Shown here: one piece after another, positions 7,116 to 15,796 of the stretch
How positions within the stretch are numbered: the first letter of the stretch is position 1
How the letters are laid out: each line of letters opens with the position of its first letter
NCBI RefSeq assembly: GCF_907177275.1
Contig: NZ_CAJSLV010000084.1
Coordinates: 1 to 49,222 of the forward strand
Direction: 5' to 3'
DNA from: Actinacidiphila cocklensis
GTDB taxonomy: Bacteria; Actinomycetota; Actinomycetes; Streptomycetales; Streptomycetaceae
DNA length: 49,222 nt
Notes under the pieces: generated by a model
The model's database searches: none
What the model was told of the DNA's origin: nothing
The model's input: only the letters and a program-made list of their open reading frames with translations
Program-made: the position numbers and the translations under genes

Positions 7116-8510
7116 TCAGCTGCCGAGACGGGCGAGAATCCGCGGTCCGAGGTCGGTCACGTCACCCGCCCCCATGGTGAGAACGAGATCACCCGGCTTG
7201 GCCATTCCTGCCACCACTGCGGGCACCGCGTCCCGGTCGGATTCGGCGGTCACGTCGGCGCCCGCGGTCCTTGCCGCGTCGATGATCAGGGCGCTGGTCA
7301 CGCCGGGGATCGGGTCCTCGCGCGCCGGGTAGATGTCCAGCACCACCGAGGCGTCGGCGAGCGCCAGGGCGCCGCCCATCTCCACGCCCAGCTCCCTGGT
7401 GCGGCTGAACAGGTGCGGCTGGAAGACCACCAGCACCCGGCCGCCCTCCGCGGCGCCGCGGATCGCCTCCAGGTCGGCGGCCATCTCCGTCGGGTGGTGA
7501 GCGTAGGAGTCGATCACCTGCACGCCGGCCGCCTCGCCCTTGAGCTGCAGGCGGCGCTTCACGCCGGTGTACTTGCCGAGCGCCGACGCCAGGTTGCGGG
7601 CCGGCGCCCCGATCGCGATTCCCGCGGCCAGCGCCGCCACCGCGTTGAGGGCGTAGTGCCTGCCGGGCACCGAGACGGTGAAGGTCAGCATCCGCCCGTC
7701 GAGCAGCACGGTGACCTCGCTGGTCAGGCCGCGCGGGTTGATCTTCACCACCCGCACGTCGGCGTTCTCCGCCTCGCCCACCGTCACGATCCGCAGGCCC
7801 CCGATGTCCCGCACCCGGGAGGTCAGCTCCACCGCGCCCGGCTGGTCGGCCGAGACCACCAGGGTGCCGCCCGGCCTGACCTTGCCGACGAAGGTCTCGA
7901 AGGAGTCGTAGATCTCCTCGATCGAGGCGTAGTTCGCGTGGTGGTCCAGCTCCACGTTCAGCACGATCGCCACCTCGGGGGCGTACGTGTGGAAGCTGCG
8001 GTCGCTCTCGTCCGCCTCCGCGACGAAGACCTCGCCGCCGCCGTGGTGCGCGTTGGACCCGGGTGCGTCCAGGTCGCCGCCGATCGCGTACGAGGGGTCC
8101 GCGCCCAGCGCGGTCAGCGCGACCGCCAGCATCGAGGTGGTCGTCGTCTTGCCGTGCGTGCCGGCCACCGCGATCGGCCGGGTGCCCTCCATCAGCGCGG
8201 CCAGCGCGTCGCTGCGGTGCACCACCGGCACCCCGCGCTCGCGCGCCGCCGCCAGCTCCGGGTTCTCCGGCCGGATCGCGCTGGAGACCACCACGGCGGT
8301 GGCGTCCTGGGCCAGGTGCGAAGCGTCGTGCCCGATGTGCACGGTCACGCCCAGCGCGCGCAGCGCCGCGGCCGTCTCGGAGTCGCGTGAGTCGCTGCCC
8401 GCCACGCTCGCCCCGCGCTGCGCGAGGATCTTCGCGATCCCCGACATCCCGGCGCCGCCGATACCGATGAAGTGCGGTCGGTCCATGCTGGGCGGAACGG
8501 ACGGGCTCAT
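7116..8510 (-). CDS. murC: UDP-N-acetylmuramate--L-alanine ligase MurC
   Basis: This is a 464-aa Mur ligase that adds L-alanine to UDP-MurNAc using ATP, the first step of the peptidoglycan stem peptide. Domain 1 has the nucleotide-binding GIGGAGMSG (about 16-24). The ATP loop GTHGKTTTT is at 117-125, followed by the EADESDRSF segment and the HHPTEM motif of the third domain. The gene lies outside the usual division/cell-wall cluster, as is normal in Streptomyces. The 163-aa gene upstream and msrB downstream are on the same strand and close, so an operon of the three is likely. Confidence 0.97.
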   Translation of the reverse strand: MSPSVPPSMDRPHFIGIGGAGMSGIAKILAQRGASVAGSDSRDSETAAALRALGVTVHIGHDASHLAQDATAVVVSSAIRPENPELAAARERGVPVVHRSDALAALMEGTRPIAVAGTHGKTTTTSMLAVALTALGADPSYAIGGDLDAPGSNAHHGGGEVFVAEADESDRSFHTYAPEVAIVLNVELDHHANYASIEEIYDSFETFVGKVRPGGTLVVSADQPGAVELTSRVRDIGGLRIVTVGEAENADVRVVKINPRGLTSEVTVLLDGRMLTFTVSVPGRHYALNAVAALAAGIAIGAPARNLASALGKYTGVKRRLQLKGEAAGVQVIDSYAHHPTEMAADLEAIRGAAEGGRVLVVFQPHLFSRTRELGVEMGGALALADASVVLDIYPAREDPIPGVTSALIIDAARTAGADVTAESDRDAVPAVVAGMAKPGDLVLTMGAGDVTDLGPRILARLGS

Positions 8511-8579
8511 ACGCGGATCTCCAAAGGGTGAGCCGTTGACGGGTCAGCCGATTCTCGCACTGCGCGCGGCCGCCGCCCG

Positions 8580-9071
8580 TCACCCCTGGGCCGGCTGCTC
8601 CCCGTCGTCCTGCTGTGCGAACAGCTTCAGCACGGGCACGCCCACCTTGTGCCGGGCGCGGGAGGTCCAGTCGCGGTGGAAGAACTCCTCCACGAAGTGC
8701 GGCGCCGTCAGCACGATGACCTCGTCGGCGCTCGTCCGCTCCACCACCGTCCGCAGCATGTCCAGCGGGTGCTTCTGGACGATCTCGCCGACCGCCTCGG
8801 CGCCGGCCGCGCGCAGCGCCTCGATCGAGTGCGCCAGCGCGCGCTCCGCGGGCTGGAAGGCCTTCTCGCCTTCCGGCACCTCGTTCTCCCTGGCCGCGTC
8901 GTCCAGCCGGCCCAGCGCCACGTCGTCCACCGCCCGCAGCAGCCGGTCCTGGTCGCCACGGGGCTGCATCAGCACCACGAAGGAGACCTGCTCCTCGCCG
9001 TGCAGGTTCGTGATCAGCTCCACGTCCGCCGAGGCGAGCGGCTTCTCGATCATGAGTACGGTCGTGAACAC
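8580..9071 (-). CDS. conserved small alpha/beta protein of unknown function
   Basis: This 163-aa soluble protein begins MFTTVLMIEKPLASADVELI and ends in a short charged tail. The alternating hydrophobic strands (VSFVVLMQPRG, DEVIVLTAPHFVEEFFHRDW) with long charged helices between them suggest a flavodoxin- or universal-stress-protein-like alpha/beta fold, but no nucleotide-binding motif is convincing. Similar Streptomyces proteins have sometimes been labelled indole-3-glycerol phosphate synthase, and I see nothing supporting that. It sits 69 bp upstream of murC on the same strand. Function not recognised. Confidence 0.7.
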   Translation of the reverse strand: MFTTVLMIEKPLASADVELITNLHGEEQVSFVVLMQPRGDQDRLLRAVDDVALGRLDDAARENEVPEGEKAFQPAERALAHSIEALRAAGAEAVGEIVQKHPLDMLRTVVERTSADEVIVLTAPHFVEEFFHRDWTSRARHKVGVPVLKLFAQQDDGEQPAQG

Positions 9072-9244
9072 GGACGCGTCCTTCTTTCTCGCGGGCCACT
9101 CGGCCGCCTTGGAACAATCCTGCCCCGATCTTCACAGAGCATCGCTGTAAGTGTTCCCGAGCGGAGCCAAGCGGAACGGGGGAATCCGGTTTTTTGCGGC
9201 TCATCCTTGCCCCCGTACGGTGCGGGGCTCGAACGGGGATGCGC

Positions 9245-10054
9245 CTACCCGCGGACGTAGCGCGTGAACAGGTAACCGTCCTCCTCCAGGACCGACAGCG
9301 GTACGAAACGGGCCGGTCCCTCGGGCACCGGGAGGCCGTTCATGACGCGCGGTGCGGCACCGCCCACCAGCAGCGGCGCCACCGTCAGGCACAGCTCGTC
9401 CAGGACCCCGGCCGCCGCGAACTGGGCGAGGAGGCGGGGGCCGCCCTCGTGCAGCAGGCGGGTGTGGCCCAGCGCGACCAGTTCCGCGACCGCGCGGGCC
9501 GGGTCCACCCCGTCGCCGCCCGCGAGGACCAGCCGGGCGCCGGCCGCCTGGGCGGCGGCGCGGCGGGACTCGGGTGCCGCCGAGCAGGTCAGGACCACCG
9601 TCGGGGTGACCGGCTCCCGGAACAGCGGGGCGTCGAAGTCCAGGTCGAGGTGGCGGCTGACCACCGCGATCGCCGGGGCAGGCGACTGGCCGGCGGCGGC
9701 GCGCTGCGCGGCGAAGTCCTTGCGGGCCTTGGCCGGGCGGTAACCCTCCCGGCGGACGGTCTCGGCGCCGACGACGACCGCGTCGGCGAGGGCGCGCAGC
9801 GTCCCGAAGATGCGCATGTCGGCGGGGGAGGACAGAGGGGCGGACCTGCCGTCGGCGTGGGAGGCGCCGTCGAGCGACCCGACCATGTTCGCCCGCAGGT
9901 ACGGGCGGTGCTTCTCGCGGGCCGCCGGGTACGCGTACGCGGCCGCCAGACCGCCCGGGGTGTCGAGGTCGGCGTCGAGGTCGGTGTCGGGGTCCGCCGG
10001 CCCGGCGGGGGGATAGAGGTCCGCCGTCCCGGCGGAGGGATACAGGCGGCGCAT
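9245..10054 (-). CDS. RibD C-terminal-type pyrimidine reductase family protein
   Basis: This is a 269-aa protein with the bacterial bifunctional deaminase-reductase (RibD C-terminal) fold. Blocks are PYLRANMVGSLDGASH, LRALADAVVVGAETVRREGY and LLHEGGPRLLAQFAAAGVLDELCLTVAPLLVGG, which form the NADPH- and substrate-binding parts of the fold, in the usual order. The deaminase half is absent. Many actinobacteria carry such stand-alone reductases with unproven substrates, so flavin-pathway function is not certain. The start ATG 10054 (MRRLYPSAG) was preferred over a longer frame whose first 35 residues look non-coding. It is divergent from zapE. Confidence 0.8.
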   Translation of the reverse strand: MRRLYPSAGTADLYPPAGPADPDTDLDADLDTPGGLAAAYAYPAAREKHRPYLRANMVGSLDGASHADGRSAPLSSPADMRIFGTLRALADAVVVGAETVRREGYRPAKARKDFAAQRAAAGQSPAPAIAVVSRHLDLDFDAPLFREPVTPTVVLTCSAAPESRRAAAQAAGARLVLAGGDGVDPARAVAELVALGHTRLLHEGGPRLLAQFAAAGVLDELCLTVAPLLVGGAAPRVMNGLPVPEGPARFVPLSVLEEDGYLFTRYVRG

Positions 10055-10177
10055 GCGACGAGTCTGGCACGGTCGCCGCAGGTCCGCCCGCTGATGCGCG
10101 GCCGCCGGTTTCCGGGTAACCAGCCCGAAACACCCCGCGCCCTCAGGCGTAGCCGGCACGCATTACGCTAGGGAGCC

Positions 10178-11233
10178 GTGTCGTCCTCCGCCCTGATCAG
10201 ACCGGTCGCCCTCAGCGTGCGCAGCCCACACGTCGAGGTCGGGAGGCTCGTCCAGGAGATGGTGCCGCCGCCGCGCTTCGACGGGGTGCGGTTCGAGACG
10301 TACGAGGCGGACCCGGCGCAGCCGAGCCAGGCCGCGGCCGTGGCGCGGCTCAGGGACTTCGCGGAGCGGAAGGCGCCGCAGGCCCGGCGCGGGTGGTTCC
10401 GGCGGGAGCCGGCCGCCCCGGCCGGCGGGGTGTATCTGGACGGCGGCTACGGCGTCGGCAAGACGCACCTGCTGGCCTCGCTGTGGCACGCGACGCCCGC
10501 GCCCAGGGAGCGCAAGGCGTTCGGCACGTTCGTGGAGCTGACGAACCTGGTCGGGGCGCTGGGCTTCCAGCCCGCCGTACACGCCCTCAAAGACCACCGG
10601 CTGCTGTGCATCGACGAGTTCGAGCTGGACGACCCGGGCGACACCGTGCTGGTGTCGACGCTGCTGGGCAAGCTCGCGGACGCCGGCGTACGGCTCGCGG
10701 CGACGTCGAACACGCTCCCGGGCAAGCTGGGCGAGGGGCGCTTCGCCGCGGCGGACTTCATGCGGGAGATACAGGGCCTGTCCGCCCGGTTCACCAGCGT
10801 GCGGATCGACGGCGAGGACTACCGGCACCGCGGCCTCCCGCAGGCGCCCGAGCCGTACGCGGACGAGCAGGTGACGCGGGCGGCGCTGCAGACGCCGGGG
10901 TCGGCGCTCGACGACTTCGACGCGCTGGCCGCGCACCTGGCGACGGTGCACCCGAGCAGGTACGGGGCGCTGTGCGACGGGGTCGAGGCGGTCTTCCTGA
11001 CCGGGGTGACCGAGGTGACCGACCAGGCGACGGCGCTGCGCCTGGTCGTCCTGGCCGACCGGCTCTACGACCGGGAGGTTCCGGTGATGGCCTCGGGCGT
11101 GCCGTTCGACCGGCTCTTCGCGCCCGAGCTGCTGGCCGGCGGGTACCGGAAGAAGTACTTCCGTGCGGTGTCCCGGCTGACCGCGCTGGCCAGGGACGCC
11201 GGGCGGCGGAACGGAGCTGGCGGGGCCGCCTGA
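10178..11233 (+). CDS. zapE: cell division protein ZapE (AFG1-like ATPase)
   Basis: This is a 351-aa AAA-type ATPase. Walker A GGYGVGKTH is at 89-97, Walker B LLCIDEFEL near 145, followed by the ATSNTLPGKL sensor segment and VPFDRLF. In E. coli ZapE interacts with FtsZ and helps constriction; the role in Streptomyces is inferred. The start is GTG 10178, with a -10-like TACGCT at 10164-10169 only 8 nt upstream, suggesting a leaderless mRNA. ppk2 begins 19 bp after its stop, on the same strand, so they may be co-transcribed. Confidence 0.9.
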   Translation: MSSSALIRPVALSVRSPHVEVGRLVQEMVPPPRFDGVRFETYEADPAQPSQAAAVARLRDFAERKAPQARRGWFRREPAAPAGGVYLDGGYGVGKTHLLASLWHATPAPRERKAFGTFVELTNLVGALGFQPAVHALKDHRLLCIDEFELDDPGDTVLVSTLLGKLADAGVRLAATSNTLPGKLGEGRFAAADFMREIQGLSARFTSVRIDGEDYRHRGLPQAPEPYADEQVTRAALQTPGSALDDFDALAAHLATVHPSRYGALCDGVEAVFLTGVTEVTDQATALRLVVLADRLYDREVPVMASGVPFDRLFAPELLAGGYRKKYFRAVSRLTALARDAGRRNGAGGAA

Positions 11234-11252
11234 ACGGGCGCACGATCGGTGC

Positions 11253-12116
11253 ATGGCCAAAGACAGGCGCAAGAAGGCGGACGGCGGCCTGCGGTCGCTG
11301 CTGCGGGTCCCGCAGGGCGGTGTGAGCCTGGTGGACTACGACACCCGGGCGACGCCCGGCGGCCCCGGGGGCAAGGCGGCGGCGCTGGCCGAGATGGCGC
11401 AGGTGCGCGCACGGCTGGCCGAACTGCAGGAGCGGCTGTTCGCCCAGAGCACCGCGGGTGACCCCCGGTGCCTGCTGCTGGTGCTCCAGGGCATGGACAC
11501 CTCGGGCAAGGGCGGCACCGTCAAGCACGTGGCGGCCGGGCTCAACCCGACGGGCGTGCGGGTGACCGCCTTCAAGGCGCCGACCGCCGAGGAGTCGCAG
11601 CACCCCTTCCTGTGGCGTATCCGCAAGGCGCTGCCGACGCCGGGGGAGATCGGCGTCTTCGACCGCTCGCACTACGAGGACGTGCTGATCGCCCGGGTGC
11701 GCGACCTGGTGCCGCGGGCGACCTGGGGCCGGCGCTACGGCGTGATCAACCGCTTCGAGCAGTCGCTCGCGGACGACGGCGTCACCGTCGTGAAGGTCTT
11801 CCTGCACATCGGCTACGAGCAGCAGCGCGAGCGCCTGGTGGCCCGCCTGGACAACCCGGCCAAGCACTGGAAGTTCAACGAGGGCGACATCGCCGAGCGC
11901 GCGCTGTGGCCGGCCTACCAGCAGGCGTACGAAGCCGCTCTCGACCGCTGCTCGACCGACAGCGCGCCCTGGTACCTGGTGCCCGCGGACCGCAAGTGGT
12001 ACCGCAACTGGGCGGTCGCCAAGCTGCTGCTGGAACACCTGGAGCTGATCGGCCCGGAATTCCCCAAGGCCGACTTCGACGTCGCCGCCAGCCGGGCGGC
12101 GCTGCTGAAGACCTAG
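11253..12116 (+). CDS. ppk2: polyphosphate kinase 2 family protein
   Basis: This is a 287-aa PPK2-type kinase that transfers phosphate between polyphosphate and nucleotides. Walker A GMDTSGKGGT lies at 80-89, the Walker B-like FDRSHYEDV at 136-144, and the lid region with RLVARLDNPAKHWKF and the conserved WYLVPADRKWYRN follow. Single-domain PPK2 enzymes of this length include class I (NDP), II (NMP) and III; the class cannot be fixed from motifs alone. Its TAG stop is the left CTAG copy flanking the MITE, so the mobile element begins exactly at the end of the gene. Confidence 0.93.
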   Translation: MAKDRRKKADGGLRSLLRVPQGGVSLVDYDTRATPGGPGGKAAALAEMAQVRARLAELQERLFAQSTAGDPRCLLLVLQGMDTSGKGGTVKHVAAGLNPTGVRVTAFKAPTAEESQHPFLWRIRKALPTPGEIGVFDRSHYEDVLIARVRDLVPRATWGRRYGVINRFEQSLADDGVTVVKVFLHIGYEQQRERLVARLDNPAKHWKFNEGDIAERALWPAYQQAYEAALDRCSTDSAPWYLVPADRKWYRNWAVAKLLLEHLELIGPEFPKADFDVAASRAALLKT

Positions 12117-12278
12117 GGTCTGTCGTTTGGATCTCCGTGGAGCAAGGAGCGGTGTTCGGCACGCGCATCTGCCGCGTTGTCGTCGGTCGACGACGCTCCG
12201 CGTCGCCTCCCTCCTCCGCCTTGCAGCTGCACGCACCGAACACCGCTCCTTGCTCCACGGAGATCCAAACGACAGACC
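12117..12278. mobile_element. 162-bp MITE with perfect 43-bp terminal inverted repeats
   Basis: The left end (12117-12159) starts GGTCTGTCGTTTGGATCTCC and is the exact reverse complement of 12236-12278 over 43 bp. Both sides are flanked by CTAG (12113-12116 and 12279-12282), which fits a 4-bp target duplication. The 76-bp centre contains a partial palindrome (GTCGTC-GGTC-GACGAC near 12180) and no reading frame. It has no transposase, so it needs one supplied in trans, probably from an IS family with the same ends that targets CTAG. Transcribed from either side it would fold into a very stable hairpin and could terminate both convergent genes. Confidence 0.88.
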
Positions 12279-12431
12279 CTAGCCGGAGCAGGCCGTGCGC
12301 TGGGCCTCCTGCCACTCGCAGACCGGGCAGTAGGTGGCGCCGCGGGTGCTCGCCGGGTGCTCGGTCGGCTCGCCGCACAGCACGCAGTCGGCGAGCGGTT
12401 CGGTGTCGGGGGAGGTCGGTGTCTGCGTCAC
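12279..12431 (-). CDS. 50-aa zinc-ribbon-like protein coupled to treZ
   Basis: This small gene starts with GTG 12431-12429, which overlaps the treZ stop as GTGA (12428-12431), so it is probably translated by coupling. The product has two CxxC pairs, CVLCGEP (Cys16/Cys19) and YCPVCEW (Cys35/Cys38), which could bind one zinc. It has no signal peptide and no other recognisable domain. Its TAG stop is formed by the CTAG at the right end of the MITE. Function unknown; the overlap with treZ argues that it is a real gene. Confidence 0.7.
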   Translation of the reverse strand: MTQTPTSPDTEPLADCVLCGEPTEHPASTRGATYCPVCEWQEAQRTACSG

Positions 12432-14173
12432 CCGTCCACCGTAGCCCCTGTGGTGCGCAGGACGGCCGCCCCGCGGGCGGGGAGCTGGACGGCGGGCTCG
12501 GCACCCGGCAGCAGCTTGCAGCCGGGGCGGGCCAGCACGACCTCGCAGGGGGCGTTCAGCGGCACCCGGGCCGGAGCGTCGGAGAAGTTGGCCACGATAC
12601 GGAACGGGCCGCGGGCCACCCGCAGCGTGCGGCCGCCCGCGGTCGCGGTGACCGCGTCGAGCTGCGGGTCGGTCAGGGCGGGCTGGGCGCGGCGCAGGGC
12701 GATCAGGGCGCGGTACCAGTCGAGCAGTTCGCGGTGCTCGGGCTTGTCGGGCTCGGCCCAGTCCAGGCAGGAGCGGTCCCTGGTGGCCGGGTCCTGCGGG
12801 TCGGGCACGTCCTGCTCGGCCCAGCCGTGGCCGGCGAACTCCCGGCGCCGGCCGCGGGTGATGGCCGCGCCCAGCTCGCGGTCGTGGTGGTCGGTGAAGA
12901 ACTGCCAGGGCGTTGTCGCGCCCCACTCCTCGCCCATGAACAGCATCGGCGTGAAGGGCGAGGTCAGCACGAGGGCCGCGGCGGCGGCGAGCTGCCGCAC
13001 GGTCAGCCGGTCGCCGGTGGCCCGGTTGCCGACCTGGTCGTGGGTCTGCGCGTAGCCGACCAGCCGGTGGCCGGGCGCGGTGCTGGGGTCCAGCGGGCGG
13101 CCGTGGTGGCGGCCGCGGAAGGAGGAGTGGGTGCCGTCGTGGAAGAAGCCGTGCCCGAGGGTCTTGGCCAGCGCGGCGGGTCCCGCGGCGGCGAAGTCGG
13201 CGTAGTAGCCCTGCGCCTCGCCGGTGACCGCGGTGTGCAGGGCGTGGTGGAAGTCGTCGCTCCACTGGGCGTGCAGGCCCAGGCCGCCGGCCTCGCGCGG
13301 GGCGGTGGTGCGCGGGTCGTTCAGGTCGGACTCGGCGATCAGGAACAGCGGGCGGCCGAGCGCCGCCGACAGCCCGTCGACGGCGAGGGACAGCTCTTCG
13401 AGGAAGTGCAGCGCGCGGGTGTCGACCAGCGCGTGGACCGCGTCGAGCCGCAGCCCGTCGAGGCGGTAGTCCCGCAGCCAGGCCAGCGCGCTGCCGGCCA
13501 GGAAGGAGCGGACCTCGTCCGAGCCCGGCGCGTCCAGGTTCACCGCGTCGCCCCAGGGCGTGTGGTGGCGGTCGGTGAAGTACGGGCCGAACGGCGGGAG
13601 ATGGTTGCCCGACGGGCCGAGGTGGTTGTGCACCACGTCGAGGACCACGCCGAGGCCGTGGCGGTGTGCCGCGTCGACAAAGCGCTTCATCGCCTCGGGG
13701 CCGCCGTAGGGCTCGTGCACCGCCCACAGCGACACCCCCTCGTACCCCCACCCGTTGGTGCCGGGGAAGGGGCAGACCGGCATCAGCTGGACGTGCGTGA
13801 CGCCCAGCCTGGCCAGGTGCGGCAGCCGCTCGGCGGCCGCGTCGAAAGTGCCCTCGGGCGTGAACGTGCCGATGTGCAGCTCGTACAGGACGGCGCCGGG
13901 CAGCCCGCGGCCCGGCCAGGGCGCCGACCACGCGAAGGCGTCGTGGTCGACGACCGCGCTCGGCCCGTCGGGTCCGTCCGGCTGCCGGCGCGACCGCGGG
14001 TCGGGCAGCGGCGGACCGCCGTCCAGGACGTACGCGTAGCGGGTGCCCGCCGGTGCGGACAGCTCGGTGCGCCACCAGCCCTCGCGGGACGGGTCCGGGT
14101 CGAGCCGATGGGTGCGCTCGTCGATCAGGATCTCCACCTGCTGGGCAAGGGGCGCCCACACCTCGAACAGCAC
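12428..14173 (-). CDS. treZ: malto-oligosyltrehalose trehalohydrolase TreZ
   Basis: This is a 581-aa GH13 enzyme that releases trehalose from maltooligosyl-trehalose made by TreY. An N-terminal beta-sandwich (FEVWAPLAQQVEILID) is followed by the catalytic barrel with ELHIGTFTPEGTFDAA, VLDVVHNHLGPSGN, the nucleophile Asp244 in GLRLDAVHAL and the acid/base Glu281 in IAESDLNDPR. The QTHDQVGNR block carries the transition-state-stabilising residues. Length is normal. It is downstream of the lpdA-like gene on the same strand, with a hairpin between, and overlaps a 50-aa gene by 4 bp. TreY and GlgX, its pathway partners, are about 6 kb to the right. Confidence 0.96.
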   Translation of the reverse strand: MLFEVWAPLAQQVEILIDERTHRLDPDPSREGWWRTELSAPAGTRYAYVLDGGPPLPDPRSRRQPDGPDGPSAVVDHDAFAWSAPWPGRGLPGAVLYELHIGTFTPEGTFDAAAERLPHLARLGVTHVQLMPVCPFPGTNGWGYEGVSLWAVHEPYGGPEAMKRFVDAAHRHGLGVVLDVVHNHLGPSGNHLPPFGPYFTDRHHTPWGDAVNLDAPGSDEVRSFLAGSALAWLRDYRLDGLRLDAVHALVDTRALHFLEELSLAVDGLSAALGRPLFLIAESDLNDPRTTAPREAGGLGLHAQWSDDFHHALHTAVTGEAQGYYADFAAAGPAALAKTLGHGFFHDGTHSSFRGRHHGRPLDPSTAPGHRLVGYAQTHDQVGNRATGDRLTVRQLAAAAALVLTSPFTPMLFMGEEWGATTPWQFFTDHHDRELGAAITRGRRREFAGHGWAEQDVPDPQDPATRDRSCLDWAEPDKPEHRELLDWYRALIALRRAQPALTDPQLDAVTATAGGRTLRVARGPFRIVANFSDAPARVPLNAPCEVVLARPGCKLLPGAEPAVQLPARGAAVLRTTGATVDG

Positions 14174-14202
14174 GCACGTCTCCCGTCCGGTCCGCGACAG
14201 TC

Positions 14203-14230
14203 GGTCCCGGGCAATGCATGCCCGCGGACC
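14203..14230 (-). terminator. hairpin after the lpdA-like gene
   Basis: GGTCC-CGGGCA pairs with TGCCCG-(C)-GGACC around an ATGCA loop, giving an 11-bp GC-rich stem with one bulged base. It lies 44 bp downstream of the lpdA-like stop and 30 bp upstream of the treZ start. It probably ends the lpdA transcript; there is no U-tract, as is usual in Streptomyces. Confidence 0.55.
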
Positions 14231-14274
14231 GGGCCGCTCAGACGAAGTTCACTCGCCGCAAATCCGGCGGCCGC

Positions 14275-15708
14275 TCACGCCGACTGGTGCAGCCCGCGGC
14301 CCGCCAGCGTCAGGAACACCTCGCCGACCGCCTCCGACAGCGTCGGATGCGGGTGGATGTGCCAGGCCACGTCGGCGGGCTCCGCCTCCCAGCCGACGAT
14401 CAGCTGGCTCTCCGCGATCATCTCCGAGACATGCGGTCCCACCAGGTGGACACCGAGCACCGGCCCGCCGCCGCCGGTGGCGACCACCTTCACGCTGCCG
14501 CCCTGCCCGTGCACCATGCCCTTGGCGACCGCGGTCAGCGGCATCGTGTTCACGACCACGTCGAGCCCCCGGTCGCGGGCCTGCTGCTCGGTCAGGCCGA
14601 CCGAGGCGGTCTGCGGGCTCGAATACGTCACCCGCGGCACCGCCGGGTAGTCGATCGGCCGCGGGGCGCCGCCGGCCAGGACCTCCGCGACCAGCAGCCC
14701 CTCGGCGAACGAGGCGTGCGCGAGCCCGGGCGACGGCGGAGGCAGCAGGTCCCCCACCACGTGGATGCCGGGCACCGCGGTCTCCAGCCGCGCCCAGTCG
14801 GCGGGCGCCACATGACCGCGGGCGTCGGTCGCGAGCCCGGCCGCGGCCAGGCCGAGCCCGTCGGTGACCGGCTCCCGGCCGACCGCGACCAGCAGCCGCG
14901 CCACCTCGTGGACCCGGGTCTCCCCGCGGTCCGTCAGCACGGTGACCCGCACCCCGCCGCCGTCGCCGCTCCCGTACGGCTCCGCGCCGGTCAGCCGCGC
15001 GCCGGTCAGCAGCTCGATCCCGCGCCTGCGCAACCCCCTGCCCAACTGCCGCGACACCTCGGCGTCCTCCAGCGGCAGCAGCCGCTCCGCGGCCTCGACC
15101 AGGACCACCCGGGCACCCATCGAGCGGTGCAGCGAGGCGTACTCCACGCCGATCGCGCCGCCGCCCAGCACCAGCACGGAATCCGGCAGGCCCGGCGCGA
15201 AGAGGGCGTCGTCGCTGGTGACCACCCGCCGCCCGTCGGGGACCAGCCCCGGCAGCAGCCGCGGCCGCGACCCGGTCGCCAGCACGACGCCGCGCCGCGC
15301 GGTGTACTCCCGGCCGCCCGCCGCCACGGAACGCGGCCCCGTCAGCCGGGCCGCCGCCCGCACCACCCGCACCCCGGCATGCGCCAGGTGGGCCTCCACG
15401 CCGCGGTGGTTGCGGGCCACGATGTCGTCGCGGGTCGCGGTCAGCGCCGGCCAGTCCACCGCGTCGAGGGTGGCCTTCACCCCCCAGCGCTCCCGCGCCT
15501 CGGCGATCCCGTCGACCAGTTCGGCCGCGTGCAGCATCGCCTTGCTGGGGATGCAGCCGCGGTGCAGGCACGTACCGCCGACCAGGTCCCGCTCCACCAG
15601 CACCACGTCCAGGCCGAGTGCCGCGGCGCGCAGGGCGGTGCTGTAGCCGCCCGTACCGCCGCCGACCACGAGGACATCCGCCGTGTCCGGCTCGTTTCCG
15701 CTCGTCAT
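14275..15708 (-). CDS. lpdA: dihydrolipoyl dehydrogenase-like disulfide oxidoreductase
   Basis: This is a 477-aa class I pyridine-nucleotide disulfide oxidoreductase. The FAD motif GGGTGG is at 16-21, and the redox-active pair Cys47/Cys52 lies in GTCLHRGCIPSK. The NAD-binding VLVLGGGAIGVEYA and the C-terminal HPTLSEAVGE with the catalytic His-Glu dyad complete the family pattern. Lipoamide dehydrogenases act in 2-oxoacid dehydrogenase complexes, but no E1 or E2 gene is adjacent, so it may serve complexes encoded elsewhere or another dithiol. Start ATG 15708 (MTSGNEP) was preferred to an in-frame upstream start. A LysR gene is divergent. Confidence 0.85.
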   Translation of the reverse strand: MTSGNEPDTADVLVVGGGTGGYSTALRAAALGLDVVLVERDLVGGTCLHRGCIPSKAMLHAAELVDGIAEARERWGVKATLDAVDWPALTATRDDIVARNHRGVEAHLAHAGVRVVRAAARLTGPRSVAAGGREYTARRGVVLATGSRPRLLPGLVPDGRRVVTSDDALFAPGLPDSVLVLGGGAIGVEYASLHRSMGARVVLVEAAERLLPLEDAEVSRQLGRGLRRRGIELLTGARLTGAEPYGSGDGGGVRVTVLTDRGETRVHEVARLLVAVGREPVTDGLGLAAAGLATDARGHVAPADWARLETAVPGIHVVGDLLPPPSPGLAHASFAEGLLVAEVLAGGAPRPIDYPAVPRVTYSSPQTASVGLTEQQARDRGLDVVVNTMPLTAVAKGMVHGQGGSVKVVATGGGGPVLGVHLVGPHVSEMIAESQLIVGWEAEPADVAWHIHPHPTLSEAVGEVFLTLAGRGLHQSA

Positions 15709-15796
15709 GACCGCCAGTCTCCGGCGGGGCGGTGCCATGAGTCCAAGGCCTAATGTGTGTACCAGTCATGCAGAACGTTTATGGGAGGGGGCCGGG

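Noticed and set aside
11468..14650. A 1060-aa plus-strand frame
   Set aside because: It runs out of frame through ppk2, across the MITE and antisense through treZ; composition is Arg/Gly-rich as expected of a shadow frame.
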